Source: Gammaproteobacteria bacterium (GTDB taxonomy: Bacteria > Pseudomonadota > Gammaproteobacteria > Pseudomonadales > JAHEGP01). Taken from it: 39,221 nucleotides of DNA. Position 1 is the first letter of the stretch. Every line of letters starts with the position of its first letter. The position numbers and the translations under genes are program-made. The notes beneath the pieces are model-generated. The model saw only the letters and a list, made by a program, of their open reading frames with translations, ran no database searches and was not told the origin of the DNA. Location: NCBI GenBank assembly GCA_030618705.1, contig JAUXCW010000003.1, forward strand, positions 1 to 39,221, given 5' to 3'. Below are positions 1-7,361 of the stretch, piece after piece.

Positions 1-1445
1 ACAGGCGTGCTGATTTCGAGTCCCTGTTCGCCAGTCTGGAAGGTTTTGGCATCAAGCGAGATACGCTCTACTTGAGCTGGGACTTCACCGTCGCCTCCAC
101 CACCAACACCACCCGCCGCATCTTGCATATGCGAGATAGCTCCCTCGCGAACCTCGCCGCAGCCGCACCAGCGATAAGCATCGACAGTGTGGAGGAAAAT
201 ACCGTGGCGGAAGACCCCAATTGGGCCAGGTTTATCAAAGGCACTATCACCGTGCCGAATTTCCTCGATAGCGTCGATGGCGCCAGCGGCTCGAGATTGA
301 ATTATGCCGACAGTGACCCCGATGCACTGCCGGCGCAGTTTAACGGCGATGGCATGGTGGAAGTCCCCTTTGATTGCGGGATTCCCCACGCGGCGTTGGC
401 CGATGCGGGGGTCGGCACGGTAGATACCCGCGCGGTGGTGGTCGGGCACGGCTTGTTCGGCTCGCGAGAAATGGTCGCCCGCTTTGGAGAGATGGCCCAG
501 GAGCAGAACCTGTTTCTTTGCGGCATGGACTGGTGGGGAATGTCGTCCGCGGACTTCGGCACGACCTCCAACATCCTCGGCAATATCAACCTGTTCCCCT
601 CCCTCCCCGACCGGCTGCAACAGAGCTTCCTCAATATCATATTCCTGTCAGAGACCATGGTCAGGGCCGGTGGCTTCCAGGCGATGACTGAGTTCCAGAA
701 CGGCGCCGGGGTCGCCTTGTTCAAAACCGGCGAAGTGCATTTCGACGGTGTCTCCCAGGGTGCGGTACTCGGCGGGGCGCTTAGCGCCCTCAATCCCAAC
801 TTCAAGCGCACGGTACTCAATGTCGCCGGAACACGATTCAGTTTTTTATTGCGCCGCAGCAACGCCTGGAGCGATTACTCCAAAGTCTTCGATCCGGCCT
901 ATCCCGATGAGCTGGAACAACCGCTCATATTGTCGCTGACACAAATGCTGTGGGACCGGGCCGAAAACAATGGCTACGTCAACCATCTTACCCGTAACCC
1001 ACTGCCCGGCAGCGGCCTCACCCGGGTATTGATACACGTGGCGCTCGGGGACCAGACGGTAACGGAAACCAGTTCCGAAATACTGTCGCGTACACTCCAG
1101 GTTCAACGGCACAATCCCACCATCGTCGAGGGCAGGCACATCGCGGTCGAGCCCTATGTCGGCATCGAACCCATTTCGACCTATCCCCACGTGGGCAACG
1201 CGCTGGTGGTCTGGGACTCGGGGCCGTTCCCCACCGGGGGACATGACGGTACGCCACTGCAAACCGGCACCAACCAGCCGCAAACCGAGGGCTACAATAC
1301 CCACGCCATGCCGTTTTTCCAACGGGAGGCCCGCAATCAGAAAGCCCTTTTCTGGCGTAGCGGCCAGGTGGAAAACGTGTGCGGTGCAGCCCCGTGCTAC
1401 GGCGACGGCTACGACGGAACTCCCGGGGAGTACACGGCGCCGTAG
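1..1445 (+). CDS. Alpha/beta hydrolase (lipase/esterase-like), 5' truncated by window edge
   Basis: The frame is open from base 3 to the TAG at 1443, about 480 codons, so the TTG at 72 in the ORF track is not a convincing start and the gene begins upstream of the window. An alpha/beta-hydrolase core is visible: an oxyanion-type GHGLFG stretch, then the nucleophile elbow GVSQG (Ser at codon 228 counted from base 72), and a possible acid residue in ALGDQTV. The catalytic His is uncertain; THAMPF near the C-terminus is one candidate. The tail carries two close cysteines (VCGAAPCYG), which would suit an exported protein with a disulfide, but the N-terminus that would show a signal peptide is missing. 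It lies 142 bases upstream of a wax ester synthase, so a lipid substrate is plausible, but this is inferred from context. Confidence 0.7.
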   Translation, partial: RRADFESLFASLEGFGIKRDTLYLSWDFTVASTTNTTRRILHMRDSSLANLAAAAPAISIDSVEENTVAEDPNWARFIKGTITVPNFLDSVDGASGSRLNYADSDPDALPAQFNGDGMVEVPFDCGIPHAALADAGVGTVDTRAVVVGHGLFGSREMVARFGEMAQEQNLFLCGMDWWGMSSADFGTTSNILGNINLFPSLPDRLQQSFLNIIFLSETMVRAGGFQAMTEFQNGAGVALFKTGEVHFDGVSQGAVLGGALSALNPNFKRTVLNVAGTRFSFLLRRSNAWSDYSKVFDPAYPDELEQPLILSLTQMLWDRAENNGYVNHLTRNPLPGSGLTRVLIHVALGDQTVTETSSEILSRTLQVQRHNPTIVEGRHIAVEPYVGIEPISTYPHVGNALVVWDSGPFPTGGHDGTPLQTGTNQPQTEGYNTHAMPFFQREARNQKALFWRSGQVENVCGAAPCYGDGYDGTPGEYTAP

Positions 1446-1587
1446 TTTCTTCTGATCGCCCTATTCGGCATCGACATGGCGAGCGACCCAAATTCGCCCG
1501 CCCGCCGGGGGCGGCATTCACCTATTGTCACCGCCCACTGTTTCTCGTTATGCTTCCAGGTCGCGTATACAGTTAAAGGACAAGACT

Positions 1588-3177
1588 ATGCAACAGCTAA
1601 GTGGCCAGGATGCGATGTTCCTCCATGTCGAGCTCGACGGGCTGCCCCAGCACATCGGCGGTGTCAGTATCTACGACCAGTCCACCGCCCCCGGCGGCAA
1701 GGTGCGCTTTAAACAGATTCTCGCATTGCTGAAAAGTCGCTTGCATCTCTCGCCGATCTTTCGCCGCAAACTGCTCACTGTGCCCTGGGGGCTGGATCGG
1801 CCCTACTGGATCGAAGACCCCGATTTCGACCTTGAGTACCATGTCAGGCATATTGCCTTACCCGCCCCGGGGGATTGGCGACAACTGTGTATATTGAATT
1901 CGCGCCTGCACTCGCAGCCCCTGGTTCGCGATAAACCGCTTTGGGAGATGTATGTCATCGAAGGGCTCAACAATGTCGAAGGCCTGCCGCCAAATTGCTT
2001 TGCTGTTATGACGAAAATACACCACGCCGCCATGGACGGCGCCTCGGGAGCGCAGATGTTCGGGCTGATACACGACCTCAGCCCGGAAGTACAAGAGGTA
2101 GAACCCGGTCCGCTGCACACCGAGAGACAGCCCAATAATATTGAACTGCTCACCCGCGCCTACGTCAACGGGCTGCGCAAACCCAAACAGGTATACAAGC
2201 TTTTACAGCAAGCCGCTCCCGCTTTCAGGCGGATTCGTCAAGGCAAGACAAAGCAAGACTTCAAAAGCCTGGAAGACAAACAGACAACCCGCTTCCAGGG
2301 AGATATATCCCCCCATCGTGTGGTCGACTCGGCAAAGTTTGATTTTCAACAGATACGCGCCATCAAGAATAGCCAACCGGGCACGACGGTGAACGATGTC
2401 ATGCTGACTATCGTTTCCGGCGCACTGCGCCAGTACCTGGCCAGCAAGAATGAGCTGCCGGAGCAAACCCTGGTCACTGGCTGCCCCATCGATGTTCGCT
2501 CCGAAGACGAGCGCAATGCAGGTGGCAACATGGTCGGCTTTATGAATGTTTCCCTGTGCTCCGACATCGAGGATCCGGCTGAGCGCATGGCTGCCATCCA
2601 TCAGGAGGCCGTCGAGGCCAAGGCCTACGCCCAGGCTCTGGGCCCACGCATCATGATGGATCTGACGGACGTCATTCCCGGCAATGTACTCTCTCTTGCC
2701 CTCAGGGGAGCCGCTGCCACCAATTTGACCCAGGCCAATGTGGTTCACAACACCATCGTCACCAATGTTCCTGGCGCCCCGTTCCAGCTCTATTTTTGCG
2801 GGGCGCGATTGGTCGACGCCATCAGTTTTGGCCCGTTACTACCCAATGTCGGCCTGTTTCATATCGTCTACAGCTCGGTAATGAATAAGCAGGGCACTAT
2901 CAGTATTTCGATTACCGCCGATCGCAATATGATGCCCGACCCCGCTTTTTATACCCAGTGTCTGCTGGATTCATTCGCCCTGCTGGAACAGGCGACCCTC
3001 GGCACCCGCAAGCGAAAAAAGTCTTCTACCACTAAGCGCAAAAAGGCGCCGGCAAAAAGCCGCACTCAAGCCGCCCGCAAAGCCGCCGCCAGGCCCCGCA
3101 GCAAGTCTGCCACCAGCGTAAAACCCAAGGCCAAGCCCAGGGCCAGGTCAAAAACCAGGGCGAAGGCCGGCGCATAA
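1588..3177 (+). CDS. Wax ester synthase/diacylglycerol acyltransferase (WS/DGAT) with histone-like basic tail
   Basis: This enzyme family joins acyl-CoA to a fatty alcohol or diacylglycerol to make wax esters or triacylglycerol at the inner membrane and on lipid inclusions. The active-site motif HHAAMDG is at residues 145-151, preceded by a PLW segment (RDKPLWEMYVIEGL) and followed by the conserved ND motif (TTVNDVMLTIVSGAL). I chose ATG 1588 (529 aa) over the tracked 1525 start because AAAGGA lies 7 bases upstream and the product then starts MQQLSGQDAMFLHVE, as is usual in the family. After the enzyme core, about the last 57 residues are almost only K, R, A, S, T and P, unlike ordinary WS/DGATs and similar to histone H1 or PhaF/AlgP tails. 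A thioesterase follows after 45 bases, probably in the same transcript. Confidence 0.93.
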   Translation: MQQLSGQDAMFLHVELDGLPQHIGGVSIYDQSTAPGGKVRFKQILALLKSRLHLSPIFRRKLLTVPWGLDRPYWIEDPDFDLEYHVRHIALPAPGDWRQLCILNSRLHSQPLVRDKPLWEMYVIEGLNNVEGLPPNCFAVMTKIHHAAMDGASGAQMFGLIHDLSPEVQEVEPGPLHTERQPNNIELLTRAYVNGLRKPKQVYKLLQQAAPAFRRIRQGKTKQDFKSLEDKQTTRFQGDISPHRVVDSAKFDFQQIRAIKNSQPGTTVNDVMLTIVSGALRQYLASKNELPEQTLVTGCPIDVRSEDERNAGGNMVGFMNVSLCSDIEDPAERMAAIHQEAVEAKAYAQALGPRIMMDLTDVIPGNVLSLALRGAAATNLTQANVVHNTIVTNVPGAPFQLYFCGARLVDAISFGPLLPNVGLFHIVYSSVMNKQGTISISITADRNMMPDPAFYTQCLLDSFALLEQATLGTRKRKKSSTTKRKKAPAKSRTQAARKAAARPRSKSATSVKPKAKPRARSKTRAKAGA

Positions 3178-3222
3178 TTAAAATGCGCCGGGGCCAGGCT
3201 CTCGATCACCCGGAGATGACAG

Positions 3223-3600
3223 TTGCCCGCTACTGAATACACCGAGCACCTCGACATTATCGATGTCGGGGTTCAGGAAAACGGCGATTACTGCGTCGAA
3301 ATTCGCTTGCAGCCCCTGCACCTGAGTCGAGCGGGCCTGGTTCACGGTGGCATGGTATTCACCCTGCTCGATGCCGCCATGGGCCGTGCGGTTATCCACA
3401 CGCTGGAACCCGGATTCACCAGCCCCACCATCGAGATGAAAATAAATTTTTTTCGCCCTGCCGATAGCGGTATGCTCCTCGCCCGGGGCAGAATCATCAA
3501 CCGCAGCAAACAGCTCTGCTATGCGGAGGGCGAAGTTCGCAGCGGTGCCGACAAGTTGATTGCCCGCGCCACCGGCACCTTTTTTATCAAACCGCTTTGA
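3223..3600 (+). CDS. PaaI-family hotdog thioesterase
   Basis: A 125-residue single hotdog domain, the normal size for PaaI/YdiI-type acyl-CoA thioesterases. The hallmark is LVHGGMVFTLLDAAMG: the HGG turn and the Asp/Ala helix that form the thioester site. It also has the typical later strands (SPTIEMKINFFRPA and YAEGEVRS). The start is TTG: an in-frame TGA lies at 3217-3219, and GGAG is placed 7 bases before the TTG. It sits just downstream of the WS/DGAT and is probably co-transcribed, so it may hydrolyse acyl-CoA and balance the pool used for neutral lipid synthesis. The substrate itself cannot be read from the sequence. Confidence 0.88.
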   Translation: MPATEYTEHLDIIDVGVQENGDYCVEIRLQPLHLSRAGLVHGGMVFTLLDAAMGRAVIHTLEPGFTSPTIEMKINFFRPADSGMLLARGRIINRSKQLCYAEGEVRSGADKLIARATGTFFIKPL

Positions 3601-3713
3601 CCCTCATCCCGCAATTGTAAATAATCAGGCAAAGCGGGAATGTCAATTGCCACCGATGCTCGTTACTATCGCTCTATGGTTTTAATGGACTAAAACTACT
3701 GCACAGGGATGTC

Positions 3714-5864
3714 ATGCCTCACCTGGTAGATTACCGTAATGGACGAGAGTCGGCCTTTGCCTGCCTGGCACTGATCGCACACTTTCACCAGATAGCCGCC
3801 GATCCGGCTCAACTGCTCCACGAGTTCGGGGGAGTCGATCCCACACCGGGCACCGATGAATTACTCCGTTGCGCGAAAGGACTCGGACTGAAAACCCGGC
3901 TTTTCCGCAATCTGGAAACGAAGAAGCTCTCGACCGCGCCACTGCCGGCGATTGCGCGGATGAGCGACGGCCATTTCGTCGTCATCGCCAAATTTGGCGG
4001 CGATAAAATCCTCTTGCAGGACCCCCGGGAACAGCGCCCGCAGAGCGTACCCCTGCAACTGTTCGAGAAAAACTGGACCGGCGAGTTACTCCTCCTTACT
4101 CACCGACACCGCCCCGCAAAGGCGACCGGACGCTTCAATATCCGCTGGTTCCTGCCCACCATGTACAAGTACCGGCGCTATTTCGGCGAGGTCTTACTGG
4201 CATCGTTTTTCCTCCAGCTGTTCGCCCTGGCGACTCCCCTATTTTTCCAGGTTGTCATCGACAAGGTGCTGGTACACGGCGGGCTCACAACCCTCGACGT
4301 CCTCGCCGTGGGCTTGCTCGCAATTTCCGTCTTCGAGGTGCTTTTAACCACGCTGCGTAATTTTTTACTGGCACATACCAGTAACAGAATCGACGTAACA
4401 CTAGGCGCAAAGTTGTTTCAGCACCTGCTCTGCCTGCCCACCAGTTATTTTAAAGCCAGGTGTGTAGGAGACACCGTGGCCCGCGTCAGGGAACTCGACA
4501 CGATTCGCCAGCTGATAACCGGGTCCAGCCTGACGGTGGTGATCGACCTGCTGTTCACTGTCATCTTTTTCGTGCTCATGTATTGCTACAGCCCGCGACT
4601 GTTCCTCATCGTGTTGTTGTCCCTGCCGTTCTACATCGTTCTTTCCCTGATACTGACGCCCCTGCTGCGCGACAAACTGCAGAAAAAGTTCCAACGCGGG
4701 GCCGAAAACCAGGCGTTCCTGGTGGAAGCGGTGCACGGCATCGATACCGTTAAATCCATGGCGGTAGAGCCCCAGATGCAGCGCCACTGGGAAAACCAGC
4801 TCGCCGCCTATGTCAGTGCCTCTTTCAGTGCCAGCAAACTCGGCAACATAGGCAGCCAATTGGCCGGCCTGGTCAGCAAACTCTGTAGCATCCTGATCCT
4901 CTGGTCGGGCGCGACACTGGTCATAGGGGGTTCACTGTCGGTCGGGCAGTTAATCGCTTTTAATATGTTCGCCGCAAGGGTCAGCGCTCCGGTGTTGCGC
5001 CTGGTGCAGCTATGGCAGGATTTCCAGCAGGCCGGAATAGCCATTGAAAGGCTCGGCGATATTCTCAACGCCCCGACAGAGCCGGGCTATAACCCAAATC
5101 GGAACTCCCTGCCACGACTGCAGGGCTGCATCGAACTCGATCACGTCAGCTTCCGCTACCAGGCGGATAGCAGTGACGTCTTGCAGGACATCAGCGTGCG
5201 GCTGGAGGCAGGTGAAGTCGTGGGTATCGTCGGCCAATCCGGCTCGGGCAAAAGCACCTTGACCAACTTGATTCAACGACTCTATACCCCCTGCCAGGGG
5301 CGCGTGAGTATCGACGGTATCGACCTGGCGCTGGTCCAGACCGCCTGGTTGCGCCGCCAGATTGGTGTGGTACAGCAGGAGAGCTTTTTGTTTAATCGCA
5401 GCGTAAGGGAAAACATAGCGCTGGTGAATCCGGATACCGGTCTGGAGACAATCATCGCCGCGGCAAAAATAGCCGGCGCCCATGAATTTATCTGCGAGTT
5501 ACCCGAGGGTTACGACACCCTTGTCGGCGAACAGGGCGGCAGGCTCTCAGGCGGTCAAAAACAGCGCCTCGCTATCGCACGCGCCCTGATCGAGGATCCA
5601 CGCATCCTGATATTCGACGAGGCCACCAGCGCGCTCGATTACGAATCGGAATTTAAAATACAGCAGAATATGAACAGTATCTGTAAAGACCGCACGGTAC
5701 TGATAGTGGCCCATCGCCTGTCGACGGTGCGCCATGCGGATCGAATCCTGGTGATGGACAAGGGCCGAATCGTCGAGCAGGGGAGTCACCAACAACTCCT
5801 CGCCCGCGGGGGAATCTACGCCAGGCTTTATGCCTACCAGGGCGGGCTCGCGGAACGGGCTTAG
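3714..5864 (+). CDS. Type I secretion ABC transporter with inactive C39-like N-terminal domain (HlyB/LapB type)
   Basis: Inner-membrane ATPase/permease of a type I secretion system, 716 aa, the usual HlyB length. Residues 1-130 are a C39-like domain. The catalytic Cys position of C39 peptidases aligns with Ser13 (ESAFACLALI), while the His (DGHFVVIAK, His87) and the following LQDP are kept. It is therefore probably a substrate-docking domain, as in HlyB, not a leader peptidase. A six-helix membrane region spans about 150-450. The ATPase has Walker A GQSGSGKST (507-515), LSGGQ (611-615), Walker B ILIFDEA (Asp635, Glu636) and H-loop His667. Start ATG 3714 has AGGG about 5 bases upstream. The adaptor gene follows after 80 bases. 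No substrate gene is in the window. Confidence 0.93.
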   Translation: MPHLVDYRNGRESAFACLALIAHFHQIAADPAQLLHEFGGVDPTPGTDELLRCAKGLGLKTRLFRNLETKKLSTAPLPAIARMSDGHFVVIAKFGGDKILLQDPREQRPQSVPLQLFEKNWTGELLLLTHRHRPAKATGRFNIRWFLPTMYKYRRYFGEVLLASFFLQLFALATPLFFQVVIDKVLVHGGLTTLDVLAVGLLAISVFEVLLTTLRNFLLAHTSNRIDVTLGAKLFQHLLCLPTSYFKARCVGDTVARVRELDTIRQLITGSSLTVVIDLLFTVIFFVLMYCYSPRLFLIVLLSLPFYIVLSLILTPLLRDKLQKKFQRGAENQAFLVEAVHGIDTVKSMAVEPQMQRHWENQLAAYVSASFSASKLGNIGSQLAGLVSKLCSILILWSGATLVIGGSLSVGQLIAFNMFAARVSAPVLRLVQLWQDFQQAGIAIERLGDILNAPTEPGYNPNRNSLPRLQGCIELDHVSFRYQADSSDVLQDISVRLEAGEVVGIVGQSGSGKSTLTNLIQRLYTPCQGRVSIDGIDLALVQTAWLRRQIGVVQQESFLFNRSVRENIALVNPDTGLETIIAAAKIAGAHEFICELPEGYDTLVGEQGGRLSGGQKQRLAIARALIEDPRILIFDEATSALDYESEFKIQQNMNSICKDRTVLIVAHRLSTVRHADRILVMDKGRIVEQGSHQQLLARGGIYARLYAYQGGLAERA

Positions 5865-5903
5865 CGCTGTAGGGCAAAATTTATTTGTTTCGATTAAGTA
5901 AGC

Positions 5904-5921
5904 ACCACTGGATCCAGTGGT
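5904..5921. repeat. 18-bp perfect palindrome between the ABC transporter and HlyD-type genes
   Basis: ACCACTGGATCCAGTGGT is its own reverse complement over all 18 bases, centred on GGATCC. It lies 39 bases after the transporter stop and 23 bases before the adaptor start. As RNA it could fold into a 7-bp stem with a GATC loop. It could be an operator or an mRNA processing or attenuation element. No T-run follows, so it does not look like a Rho-independent terminator. Confidence 0.55.
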
Positions 5922-5944
5922 TGTAAATATCACGGGAATAGAGC

Positions 5945-7345
5945 ATGTCAGCACAGGATCATCAAGGTAGTAAGAAAATCGAGCGGGCTGGCGACGACAA
6001 GCAATTCTATGCGTTTCTCCCCGCGGCTATCGAAATCGAGCGAACGCCCCCACCCGTCTATAGCCGGCTAATTCTCTGGGGTATTCTCAGCCTGGTGGTA
6101 TTGAGCCTGGCATGGGCCTGGTTCGGCAGGGTGGATATCGTCGCGGTAGCGCCGGGAAAAATCATTCCATTGGGGCAGGTAAAAATTATCCAGCCAGCCG
6201 AACGTGGCGTCATCAACCACATCCATGTGCGTGAGGGCCAGGCGGTAAAAGCCGGCGATGTGTTGCTCAGCCTGGATGCCGCGTCGATCGATGCGGACGT
6301 CAAACGCCTTGGCCACGACTTGAATGAAGCCCGGGCGCTATGGTTAATCGAATCGGCCTACAGGCAATACATCGAGAATCCCCATGACAGGCCCAGCGGG
6401 CCCGACGAGTTGGCAACCATGGCACGAACCCTGGACCTGCCCATGCCCATCGAGAACATCGAACATGCGAGCCTTGTACTGGAAGAACGAGTGGCGGAGT
6501 ACCGGTCGGGGCTCGCCGTTCTGGCAGAGCAGCGTTTAACGCTGGAATCGGAAAAAAACGCCGCTTCGACCTCGCTGCACCGCTACCAGCTAACGCTGCC
6601 AATTGTCCGCGAGCGCGCCGATTCCCACAAAGCACTGTATGCGCGTCACCTGGTGTCGAAAGACCTCTACCTCCAGTTAGAGCAGCAACACATCGAACAG
6701 CAGCAGGCCTACAATGCCGAGCAATTCAAAATCGCGGCGCTAGGGGCCCGCATAGCGGAGATCGATGCCAATACATCCCTGCTCAAGGGGCAACAGTCCG
6801 TGCGCAATCTCGAAGCGCTCAGCGAGCACAGGGGGCAGGCCTATGCGCTGCGCCAAACCCTTGGCCAGGCACAGATCAGGCAGCGGCAAACCCGCTTGCG
6901 GGCGCCAATCGACGGCACGGTACAGCAACTGAAGATTCACACCATCGGCGGGATCGTTACGCCCGCGGAAACGCTGATGTTGCTGATACCCGACAGCGCC
7001 ACCCTGGAAATCGAAACCTGGATCAGCAATCACGACATCGGCTTCGTCCATGAAGGCCAGCTCACCGCGGTTAAAGTCGATACCTTTGACTTCACCCGGT
7101 ACGGCGCAATCGAGGGCGAACTGAGACTGCTGTCTGCGGATGCCGTGGTAAAAGAAAACCAGGGGCTGGTCTATCCCGCCAGGGTCAGCCTGTCAAAAAG
7201 CAGCCTTGCCATCGGCGATAAGGATATCGAACTGAGCCCCGGCATGGCGGTGACGGTGGAAATCAAAATCGGAACACGGCGTATTCTCGAATTCTTTATG
7301 GCGCCGCTACTCAAGTTTACCAGCGAAAGCCTTCGTGAGCGCTAG
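5945..7345 (+). CDS. HlyD-family type I secretion membrane fusion (adaptor) protein
   Basis: Periplasmic adaptor linking the ABC transporter to a TolC-like outer membrane channel, 466 aa, a usual length for HlyD/PrtE proteins. A short cytoplasmic N-terminus is followed by one membrane helix at about residues 41-60 (RLILWGILSLVVLSLAWAWF). Next comes the first half of the lipoyl/barrel-sandwich domain (VAPGKIIPLGQVKIIQPAE, then VREGQAVKAGDVLLSLD), a long helical hairpin (about 95-310), the second lipoyl half (RLRAPIDGTVQQLKIHTIGG) and a C-terminal beta-barrel ending near GTRRILEFFMAPLLK. Start ATG 5945 has a weak purine-rich site (GGGAATAG). The next gene is convergent and ends 16 bases beyond the stop. 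Confidence 0.93.
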   Translation: MSAQDHQGSKKIERAGDDKQFYAFLPAAIEIERTPPPVYSRLILWGILSLVVLSLAWAWFGRVDIVAVAPGKIIPLGQVKIIQPAERGVINHIHVREGQAVKAGDVLLSLDAASIDADVKRLGHDLNEARALWLIESAYRQYIENPHDRPSGPDELATMARTLDLPMPIENIEHASLVLEERVAEYRSGLAVLAEQRLTLESEKNAASTSLHRYQLTLPIVRERADSHKALYARHLVSKDLYLQLEQQHIEQQQAYNAEQFKIAALGARIAEIDANTSLLKGQQSVRNLEALSEHRGQAYALRQTLGQAQIRQRQTRLRAPIDGTVQQLKIHTIGGIVTPAETLMLLIPDSATLEIETWISNHDIGFVHEGQLTAVKVDTFDFTRYGAIEGELRLLSADAVVKENQGLVYPARVSLSKSSLAIGDKDIELSPGMAVTVEIKIGTRRILEFFMAPLLKFTSESLRER

Positions 7346-7361
7346 TGCGCCAGGACACCCG

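Noticed and set aside
3601-3713. Promoter for the type I secretion genes
   Set aside because: TTGCCA and TATCGC-like boxes are present but the spacing is wrong, so I do not call it.
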